29,320 nt of DNA. Origin: Casp-actino8 sp001510335. GTDB taxonomy: Bacteria > Actinomycetota > Acidimicrobiia > Acidimicrobiales > Ilumatobacteraceae. Below are positions 23,373 to 29,320 of this stretch, piece after piece (the stretch's first letter is position 1; the number at the start of each line of letters is the position of its first letter). The notes below the pieces were generated by a model. The model worked only from the letters and a program-made list of their open reading frames with translations. It had not been told where the DNA came from and did not search any database. The position numbers and the translations under genes were made by a program. Location: the NCBI GenBank assembly GCA_027729635.1, contig JAQCEM010000025.1, forward strand, positions 1-29,320, in the 5' to 3' direction.

Positions 23373-24767
23373 TTATCGCAAAACCATGTCATCGTTGACA
23401 TAGCCAGGGACACCGTGCTCGTGGGTGTCGAGACCTTCGATCTCTTCTTGTTCACTGACGCGAAGACCGATGGTCTTCTTGATGATGAAGAAGAGAACTC
23501 CCGTGGTGATCGCAACCCAGGCAGCAATGATGAGCACCATCAAGATCTGGACGATCAACTGATCCAGGCCACCACCGTAGAAGAGGCCAGCCTCGTCTCG
23601 TCCGAGGAAGGCATCGTCGTAGCGGGCGAAGAGTCCGACGGCGATGGTTCCCCAAGCACCGCACACTCCGTGCACGCTGATGGCGCCGACCGGGTCGTCG
23701 ATCCTGATCTTGTCGAAGAACACGACCGAGAAGACCACGATGAGTCCGGCGATACCGCCCGTGATGAGCGAGCCCAGCACGTTCATTGTTCCGCAACCAG
23801 CCGTGATGCCGACCAGCCCGGCCAAAACACCGTTACCGACAAGGGCCATATCAACTTTTCCGGTTTTGGACCACACCGTGGCCAAGGTGACTGCTCCACC
23901 GGCTGCTGCGGCGACCAACGTGTTGACGGCGATCCAGGCGACGTAGTTGTCGGCCGCCAATTCTGAACCGGGGTTGAATCCGAACCAGCCGAGCCACAGG
24001 ATCAATACGCCGAGCATGGCGAGCGGAATGCTGTGTCCGGGAATGGCACGCGGCTTGCCGTCGGACCCGTACTTGCCAATGCGAGGTCCGAGGAACAACG
24101 CACCCATGAGAGCGGCGACACCACCCGTCATGTGCACGATCGAAGATCCAGCGAAGTCGGAGTACACCGCGTCGCCGATGTTGATCTTTGAGATGAGACC
24201 GCCACCCCAGGTCCAGTGCACGACAACTGGGTAGATGAAGGCGGTCATCACGGCGCTGAACATGAGGTACGACTTGAACTTGGTGCGCTCGGCCATCGCT
24301 CCCGAGGCGATGGTGACAGCCGTGGCCGCGAACACCACCTGGAAGAAGAAGAACGTCGGCGAGGTGAGCGTTCCGACGCCGCTCGATCCCCACTCGAAGG
24401 GATTTGAACCGCTGAGGAACCAGCCGCCAAGGCCGATGAACCAGCCACCGTCACCACCGAAGGCAAAGGCGTAGCCGACCGCCAAAAACATGATGACACC
24501 GATCATGGCGTCGGCCAAGTTCTTGGCGAAGATGTTGACCACGTTTTTCGCACGCGTGAGACCGGCTTCGACGAGTGCGAAGCCAGCTTGCATGAAGAAT
24601 ACGAGACAGCCGGCGATGATTAGCCAGAGGTTGTCGAGGGCGGCCTGAACTCCGTCGATGGCCGCCATGGTGTCGGCCTCTTCTGCGAGAGCGATTCCGG
24701 GTAGGGCCAGTGCCGTGGCAGTGGCCGCCGCAATGCTCAGCGAGAGACGCAGGATTTTCTTACGCAT
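23373..24767 (-). CDS. amt: Ammonium transporter Amt, copy 2 (with signal peptide)
   Basis: A 464-residue ammonium transporter. MRKKILRLSLSIAAATATALALPGIALA is a cleavable signal peptide (residues 1-28), given here only by position and composition: a basic start, a hydrophobic core and an ALA end. The body begins LWLIIAGCLVFFMQAGFALVE and TRAKNVVNIFAKNL, the Amt subgroup found in many cyanobacteria, archaea and actinobacteria. The pore histidines lie in SSIVHMTGGVAALMGA and ISVHGVCGAWGTIAVG. AAGGAG five bases before ATG 24767 fixes the start. The gene uses a visibly more C/G-ending codon set than its neighbours, which suggests high expression. It heads the amt2-glnK2 pair and has a leader able to fold over its ribosome binding site. 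Confidence 0.95.
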   Translation of the reverse strand: MRKKILRLSLSIAAATATALALPGIALAEEADTMAAIDGVQAALDNLWLIIAGCLVFFMQAGFALVEAGLTRAKNVVNIFAKNLADAMIGVIMFLAVGYAFAFGGDGGWFIGLGGWFLSGSNPFEWGSSGVGTLTSPTFFFFQVVFAATAVTIASGAMAERTKFKSYLMFSAVMTAFIYPVVVHWTWGGGLISKINIGDAVYSDFAGSSIVHMTGGVAALMGALFLGPRIGKYGSDGKPRAIPGHSIPLAMLGVLILWLGWFGFNPGSELAADNYVAWIAVNTLVAAAAGGAVTLATVWSKTGKVDMALVGNGVLAGLVGITAGCGTMNVLGSLITGGIAGLIVVFSVVFFDKIRIDDPVGAISVHGVCGAWGTIAVGLFARYDDAFLGRDEAGLFYGGGLDQLIVQILMVLIIAAWVAITTGVLFFIIKKTIGLRVSEQEEIEGLDTHEHGVPGYVNDDMVLR

Positions 24768-24775
24768 AATTCTCC

Positions 24776-24857
24776 TTGGGTTTGGGAAAGTGAAAATGCC
24801 TGACCCTGTCCACGCTGACTAGGAAGATGACCAATACAGGTCACCTGGCAAACCCAA
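24776..24857 (-). promoter_or_regulatory. Structured leader of amt copy 2 touching the ribosome binding site
   Basis: In the transcribed (minus) direction TTGGGTTTG (24857-24849) is the exact complement of CAAACCCAA (24784-24776), whose last two bases are the first two of AAGGAG, the ribosome binding site. Inside this long-range stem lies a 7-bp hairpin, GGTGACC-tgtatt-GGTCATC (24845-24826), with one G-U pair. The arrangement could hide the ribosome binding site or be the target of a regulator. Confidence 0.45.
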
Positions 24858-24930
24858 ACTAGGAGGTTGATGTTTCTCGAGTGTCCGTGAATTGTTACGG
24901 CAGTGTGAGCGATGTGTTCGGAAGTTCGAA

Positions 24931-26703
24931 CTAGACGAGACCGTCGACGGCTACATCAAGAGCTGCACGGTGATTCTCAGAAACTGTGAGCGCCGCGACA
25001 ACATAAGCCGAAAAAGTGATGTATCCGTCCCCGACCAATAGCTCAGCGGGGATTGAAAGATCTGGGCCGTGGACGGCGTCTTTCATTGATTCGCTGAGCG
25101 ACAAAATATGAATGATGTCATCGGTTGACTCGGGCATCATCAAGGTTGCGGTGCCAATGGCCTCATGACCGTTGTCAAATAACGAGTCGATGAAACAAGC
25201 CAAGGCCACGATTTCAATGAGACCGACACGGTCAAGGGCGCGACTCAGCAATGGGTCACGGCGTGGGTCATCAAGGTGCAATTTCAAAGCATGTAGCGAA
25301 TGAAGATGGCCGTTTAACCCTTGCTCAGCAAAGTCCGGTTCGGCACGACGACGTTGCATTGCACGACCGATTTCGGGAATCCGCAACTCAACATTGTGAC
25401 GATCAATAATGCGCCACCATTCGTCGGCATCGTTATTGAGAAGTTCTTCAATGAGATGTGACGTATCAACCGACGTCCAAACTTCGACTGAAGTTGCCGT
25501 CGCTAGGTCGTCTCGTTTTGCCAGTTTTAAGCGAATCAGTGGTGGGGTGATCACAGTCGTCACGAGGACCATCAGCAAAAGTGCGCCGTAGAGTTCGTCA
25601 TCAAGAATTCCCTTTGATAATCCAATTGATGCGAAGATCAGGCCCACTTCGCCGCGTGGCATCATGCCAATGCCGACGAGCAACTTGTCGCCGCCAGAAC
25701 GCCCAATGCCGAGCCCAGCAGCCAGTTTTCCAATGATTGCCACAACGGTGAGCGACACCGCTAGAGCCAGAACACTGGGCCGGAACATTGCTTCTAGATC
25801 GGCGTTAATTCCGATACTGGCGAAAAAGACTGGAATGAAAATATGTCCGAGAGGGTTGAGTCCTTCAGCAATGCGTTCATGTTGAGGACTTCGTCCGACC
25901 GCAAGACCCGCCATGAAGGCACCAATGATGAAAGCAAGTTTCGCCTGATTGGCCAATAGTGAAAAAGCCAGTGTGAGAGCGAAAGCAATCGACACGATTG
26001 TTGTCGTTGATTTCGCGAGTCGATCAATGCGAGTAAACAAGCGGGGGATGACATAGATCGCGAGCAAACCCGTGATGAGCAGAAAGCCGACTGCTAAACC
26101 GATGGTCTCAAGTACAACACCGGCACTGATTGAACCCTCGGTGACGACTTTGACGATCACAGTCAAAATGACGAGACCCAAAACATCGTCAGCGACTGCA
26201 GCACCTAAAACGATGCGCGATTCGCGCAGCGCGAGGGCTCGTAAATCACCAAGCACACGAGCTGTAATGCCAACGCTCGTGGCAGTGAGGGTTGCGCCGA
26301 TGAAGAGTGCAACTTTGGCGTCTTCACCAAAAGATGCAGCAACGCCGTAGCCAACAGCGAAGGGAACAGCGACACCGAGGATCGCCACCATGACGGCCGG
26401 CTTGCCGACCTTGGCCATTTCGCCAAGGTCCATTTCGAGACCAACTTGAAAGAGCAACAAGATGACGCCGATTTCTCCGAGCAGTAGAACCATGTCGGCG
26501 ACATCAAGATGCTTGATGGGATCAATCAGTCCGAGAACACTTGGGCCAATAATGATGCCGGCAACAATTTCGCCGAGTACTGCCGGGATTTTGATTCGCT
26601 CGGCAAGTTCGGCGGCCAGACGCGCAACAAGGATAATGATGAGCAAATTGCCCAAAATAAGGGCGAGGTCGTATCCCTCGGTAGACGCAGCAAGCAAACT
26701 CAT
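24931..26703 (-). CDS. CPA2 family cation:proton antiporter with unusual C-terminal domain
   Basis: A 590-residue monovalent cation:proton antiporter (KefB/NapA-like, CPA2). About twelve TM segments fill residues 13-395. Motifs are LGEIVAGIIIGPSVLGL, LLLFQVGLEMDL, the double aspartate in GAAVADDVLGLVIL (typical of electrogenic Na+/H+ exchange), FFASIGINADLEAM and MMPRGEVGLIF. After the membrane domain come about 190 cytoplasmic residues (VEVWTSVDTSHLIEEL onward) that lack a recognisable RCK/TrkA_N GxGxxG nucleotide-binding motif. No Shine-Dalgarno is seen; TATCAT (plus-strand ATGATA, 26710-26715) lies six bases before the ATG, fitting leaderless initiation. Substrate ion not determined. Confidence 0.9.
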   Translation of the reverse strand: MSLLAASTEGYDLALILGNLLIIILVARLAAELAERIKIPAVLGEIVAGIIIGPSVLGLIDPIKHLDVADMVLLLGEIGVILLLFQVGLEMDLGEMAKVGKPAVMVAILGVAVPFAVGYGVAASFGEDAKVALFIGATLTATSVGITARVLGDLRALALRESRIVLGAAVADDVLGLVILTVIVKVVTEGSISAGVVLETIGLAVGFLLITGLLAIYVIPRLFTRIDRLAKSTTTIVSIAFALTLAFSLLANQAKLAFIIGAFMAGLAVGRSPQHERIAEGLNPLGHIFIPVFFASIGINADLEAMFRPSVLALAVSLTVVAIIGKLAAGLGIGRSGGDKLLVGIGMMPRGEVGLIFASIGLSKGILDDELYGALLLMVLVTTVITPPLIRLKLAKRDDLATATSVEVWTSVDTSHLIEELLNNDADEWWRIIDRHNVELRIPEIGRAMQRRRAEPDFAEQGLNGHLHSLHALKLHLDDPRRDPLLSRALDRVGLIEIVALACFIDSLFDNGHEAIGTATLMMPESTDDIIHILSLSESMKDAVHGPDLSIPAELLVGDGYITFSAYVVAALTVSENHRAALDVAVDGLV

Positions 26704-26747
26704 CAGTGCATGATAGTAGTCAACGATGCTGAGAAGAGGATTGTCAG

Positions 26748-27032
26748 TCAGGCAGCGATGAGCTGGTTGGCCTGCTCGAGGTTGTTGACATTAAGCATCC
26801 AGCCGCGGCCACGAACGGTGCGAATTGACTCGGGTCCAAGCGCCTTGCGAATGGAGACCAAAAGCGAATCGCAACGGCGATCGTTCAATTCAGCGATTCC
26901 AGCCAGACGTGACAATTCGCGGCGACTGACGACTCGGCCTGAACAGGTAATGAGGGCTCGTAGGACCGCTGACTCCTGGGGTGGCAATGGGATCGCAGAT
27001 AGTGCGCCAGCAACGTCAACGGTCGTTTCCAT
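26748..27032 (-). CDS. Stand-alone winged-helix (OmpR/PhoB-type) DNA-binding protein
   Basis: A 94-residue protein from ATG 27032 consisting of little more than a Trans_reg_C winged helix. LPPQESAVLRALITCSGRVVSRRELSRLAG is the first half (described in full only by these landmarks: LPPQE, SGRVVSRRE), followed by the recognition region DRRCDSLLVSIRKALG and the wing IRTVRGRGWML. There is no receiver domain before it, so it is not a normal response regulator. ATG 27107 would add 25 residues with no domain. A longer in-frame extension runs antisense to the acyl-CoA dehydrogenase and is rejected. It lies 44 bases upstream of the antiporter gene on the same strand and may regulate it or itself. Tandem repeats and a palindrome lie just upstream. 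Confidence 0.7.
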   Translation of the reverse strand: METTVDVAGALSAIPLPPQESAVLRALITCSGRVVSRRELSRLAGIAELNDRRCDSLLVSIRKALGPESIRTVRGRGWMLNVNNLEQANQLIAA

Positions 27033-27089
27033 GTCGACAACTCTAGAAATGGTGGATTTCCCCAGTGTTTGACTTTTGTGAACGCCGTG

Positions 27090-27154
27090 TGAACCGTTCA
27101 GTGTCATGGTTCTATTTGTCAGTGTCCTATTTGTCAGTGTTCTATTTGTCGTGG
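27090..27154. promoter_or_regulatory. Three tandem 15-bp repeats and a small palindrome upstream of the winged-helix gene
   Basis: TTCTATTTGTCAGTG (27110-27124), TCCTATTTGTCAGTG (27125-27139) and TTCTATTTGTCGTGG (27140-27154) are adjacent copies of one 15-bp unit. Next to them TGAAC-C-GTTCA (27090-27100) is a perfect palindrome. The block lies between the winged-helix gene and the divergent acyl-CoA dehydrogenase, the natural place for operators controlling both. Confidence 0.55.
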
Positions 27155-27217
27155 TTCGTGACGCATTTATTGTCGCTCGGGTTGGGGTCGGGCTGATGCC
27201 TGCGAGAGAATGAATTG

Positions 27218-28453
27218 ATGGAACTGAATTACCCCGCCGACGCCGAAGCTTTCCGTGGAGAAATCCGTGAATGGTTGGTCGCCAATCTGCCTGCAGGTTG
27301 GGGAACCCCCGGATTTGAACTGACCGGCGAAGCCCGCAAGAAGTTTGTTGAAGAATGGCCGTCGAAGTTGTTCGCTGGTGGTTGGATCTGCGCAACCTGG
27401 CCCAAGGAATACGGCGGCAAGGGACTGAACACGATGCAAGGCGTTGTGTTGTCCGAAGAGTTTGCAGCCATGAAGGCACCATTGCGGGCTGACTTCTTTG
27501 GTGACACTTTGGTCGGACCGACCTTGTTGCAGTGGGGCACCGAAGAACAAAAGAAAGAGTTCTTGCCCAACATCATGAATGGCACCACCCGTTGGTGTCA
27601 GGGATTCAGCGAACCGAACTCGGGATCTGACTTGGCATCACTCAAGACCGCAGCAGTGCTTGATGGCGACGAGTGGATCATTAATGGTCAAAAGGTATGG
27701 ACCACTGGTGGACACCACGCCGACTATTGCTTCTTGCTCACCCGCACCGATCCTGATGCACCGAAGCACAAAGGTATTTCGTACCTCTTGGTGCCGATGC
27801 GTCAAGAAGGTGTTGAAGTTCGTGGAATCGTTCAGCCCGACGGAACTGCAGAGTTCTGTGAAGTGTTCTTCACCAATGCACGTTGCCCCAAGGACAATGT
27901 TGTTGGTGGAGTGAACAACGGCTGGAAGGTCACCAACTCAACCCTCGCATTCGAACGCGGCATGAGCGCAACGACTGGCTACCGTCGTTTCGAAGAGGAA
28001 TACAAGATGATGGTGCGCGTTGCGACAGAGAACGGCACCATCGAACAAGACGATATTCGTCAGCGTTTGATGCAGTACTACACTAAGATTCAACTCTTGC
28101 GCATCAACGGTTTGCGTTCATTGACCGCAACATTGAATAACTCAAAAGACTTTGGTGTGATGGCACTTGGTGCTTCAAACAAAATGTTCTGGTCAGAAAT
28201 GCATAAGGCCGCGATGGAATTGGCACTTGACATTTTTGGTGCGCAAGGCATGTTGGTTGATGCTGGTCCCGAGACTGGTTCATGGCCAGGTGTTGCACGC
28301 GAGAAGCGTCGCGAGGGCTACCCCGTGAGCCCGATGATGTCGGCGTTCTTCTTCAGTCGCTCTGAAACTATTTGGGGCGGAACTAGCCAGATTCAGCGCA
28401 ACATTGTTGGTGAGCGAGTTCTTGGTCTGCCCAAGGAGCCGTCAGCCGGTTGA
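27218..28453 (+). CDS. Acyl-CoA dehydrogenase
   Basis: A 411-residue FAD-dependent acyl-CoA dehydrogenase, which oxidises acyl-CoA to the 2-enoyl-CoA and passes electrons to ETF. The N-terminal helical domain precedes the FAD-binding segment WCQGFSEPNSGSDLASLKT (126-144), INGQKVWTTGG follows, and the C-terminal SETIWGGTSQIQRNIVGERV closes the FAD site. The usual medium-chain catalytic Glu position (YEGT) is WGGT here, while E246 in LAFERG occupies the alternative position used in isovaleryl-CoA-type enzymes. The enzyme is therefore probably active with the relocated base. ATG 27218 follows GAGAGA by nine bases. The stop overlaps a possible TTG start of the following transporter. Its electrons could feed the EtfAB-FixCX module in this window. 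Confidence 0.93.
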   Translation: MELNYPADAEAFRGEIREWLVANLPAGWGTPGFELTGEARKKFVEEWPSKLFAGGWICATWPKEYGGKGLNTMQGVVLSEEFAAMKAPLRADFFGDTLVGPTLLQWGTEEQKKEFLPNIMNGTTRWCQGFSEPNSGSDLASLKTAAVLDGDEWIINGQKVWTTGGHHADYCFLLTRTDPDAPKHKGISYLLVPMRQEGVEVRGIVQPDGTAEFCEVFFTNARCPKDNVVGGVNNGWKVTNSTLAFERGMSATTGYRRFEEEYKMMVRVATENGTIEQDDIRQRLMQYYTKIQLLRINGLRSLTATLNNSKDFGVMALGASNKMFWSEMHKAAMELALDIFGAQGMLVDAGPETGSWPGVAREKRREGYPVSPMMSAFFFSRSETIWGGTSQIQRNIVGERVLGLPKEPSAG

Positions 28454-29320
28454 ACGATCGAATGGTGACCCCGCGGTTTCTATTGGTAACCGCGGCAACA
28501 CTGGCATATTACTTGTGCGTTGGAATTCTGATTCCGACCTTGCCAGTCTTTATTAAGAACGGTCTCGGCAGTGGCGAAGCCATGATTGGCGCAACCGGCG
28601 TTGTCTTTAGCGGCGCCGCAGTTTTGTTTTGACCATTGCTCACGTGGGTAGGTAATCGTTGGGGTCGTCGCACGTTGATGGTGACGGGATCATTGGTGGC
28701 AGCAGTTGCCGCTCTTGGACTCACGGGTGTTAACGAGGCATGGCAGATTTTGCCATTGCGCGCATTAATGGGTGTTGGTGAAGCTGCGCTCTTTGTGGGA
28801 GCAGCAATTTTGGTGGTTGAACTCAGTCCCGAAAATCGTAAAGCCGAAGCCGCAAGTTATTTATCAGTTGCTGTCTTTGGTGGATTGTCAGTCGGACCCA
28901 TTATTGGTGAGTTAGTGATGGGAGACGTTGCCGAATCGGCACGATGACTCAACGCTGGACACTTCAATGCAGTTTTTGTTGTGACTGCAGGAGCAGCCGT
29001 GCTTGCCGCCTTAGTGTCATTGAATGCTCCGGCCTTTGTTGGTGAACGCCCCGAACGTATTCGCCGCAAAGTGTCGTGGTTTCATAAGCGATCACTACTG
29101 CCTGGTGCGATCTTGGCGGTCGGTATGGCGGCGTGGACGGCCTTCACTTCCTTTGTTCCGACATTTTCGAAATCAATCGGGCTCAGAGGTTCGGCGCAAT
29201 TCTTTGCGCACTACAGCATCCTTTGTTTGTTTTTGCGTTTGTTTGGAGCCAAGACCCCCGAACGTATTGGACTTCACCGCAGTGTGGTGATGGCGATGTC
29301 ATTCTTGTTGTGCGGCGTCA
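28450..29320 (+). pseudogene. MFS transporter interrupted by two in-frame TGA codons (partial)
   Basis: One reading frame runs from TTG 28450 (or ATG 28462) to the window edge and encodes a major facilitator protein, broken only by TGA at 28630-28632 and TGA at 28945-28947. Before the first stop: LIPTLPVFIKNGLGSG and VVFSGAAVLF. Directly after it: PLLTWVGNRWGRRTLM, the MFS loop 2-3 motif, where an Arg would be expected at the TGA. Before the second: GGLSVGPIIGELVMGD. After it: AVFVVTAGAAVLAALV, then HKRSLLPGAI, and later FFAHYSILCLFLRLFGAKTPERIG, described by its parts FRLFGA-like and PERIG. There is no frameshift and no other stop in about 290 codons. The simplest reading is a recent pseudogene; readthrough is possible. 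Confidence 0.75.

Noticed and set aside
23364..23966. 200-codon plus-strand frame, very acidic
   Set aside because: Antisense to the signal-peptide Amt gene; Asp/Glu richness mirrors the complementary codons.
26748..27482. A 244-residue minus-strand frame extending the winged-helix gene upstream
   Set aside because: The added part runs antisense through the start of the acyl-CoA dehydrogenase and its TLTNR repeats come from the 15-bp DNA repeats. Only the C-terminal 94 residues form a domain.
28630..28632. TGA as selenocysteine or as a tryptophan codon
   Set aside because: The position is in an MFS loop with no redox role and no SECIS-like hairpin is evident. TGG encodes Trp in the same gene and other genes end in TGA.

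Overview
The window looks like chromosomal DNA from a high-to-moderate GC actinobacterium, most likely of the Acidimicrobiia type. The evidence is mycofactocin-system proteins (MftE, MftF and the FadH/OYE-type reductase), a coenzyme F420 hydrogenase/dehydrogenase beta-type protein, an actinobacterial DUF4395 protein, tightly overlapping operons, and several genes whose start codon sits 6-7 nt after a TANNNT -10 box, as expected for leaderless transcripts. The lineage is an inference from gene content; no rRNA or marker gene is present.

Layout. (1) 1-1234, minus: an ECF sigma factor translationally coupled (TGATG) to a membrane protein with a Pro/Thr-rich tail, probably its anti-sigma factor, cut by the window edge. 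(2) 1318-4386, plus: three overlapping genes for a D-cysteine desulfhydrase-like PLP enzyme, a Cys/Met-metabolism PLP enzyme and an isopenicillin-N-synthase-like Fe(II) oxygenase. (3) 4398-8425: a small lipoprotein, an ROK sugar kinase, a two-gene minus-strand unit (alanine-racemase-like protein plus DUF418-like membrane protein) and a DUF4395 protein. (4) 8434-13811, minus: a tightly packed six-gene operon, etfA-fixC-fixX-etfB-mftE-mftF, joining a complete ETF/ETF:quinone oxidoreductase module to two mycofactocin maturation genes. Upstream on the same strand are a DedA protein and the mycofactocin-type FadH/OYE reductase. (5) 16714-21113: an SDR, an F420-dehydrogenase-beta-like iron-sulfur flavoprotein and a lone molybdenum hydroxylase large subunit. 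(6) 21106-24767, minus: two consecutive amt-glnK pairs for ammonium uptake. (7) 24931-29320: a CPA2 antiporter, a stand-alone winged-helix regulator, an acyl-CoA dehydrogenase and an MFS transporter gene interrupted by two in-frame TGA codons.

How the parts may work together. Known biology: mycofactocin is a peptide-derived redox cofactor. MftE releases its core from the MftA peptide and MftF glycosylates it. ETF plus FixC/FixX passes electrons to the quinone pool. Their fusion into one operon here, next to a mycofactocin-type OYE reductase, suggests a route that re-oxidises mycofactocin through ETF into the respiratory chain. mftA, mftB, mftC and mftD are not in the window, so the biosynthetic cluster is split or incomplete.

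Besides the genes, the window holds a nested set of GC hairpins between dedA and etfA, a possible four-segment attenuator-like leader before amt1, a long-range stem overlapping the ribosome binding site of amt2, three 15-bp tandem repeats next to the winged-helix gene, and a near-perfect palindrome before the lipoprotein gene. No rRNA, tRNA, CRISPR array or insertion sequence was seen. No gene-free stretch exceeds 300 bases; the largest (22711-22998) is annotated.
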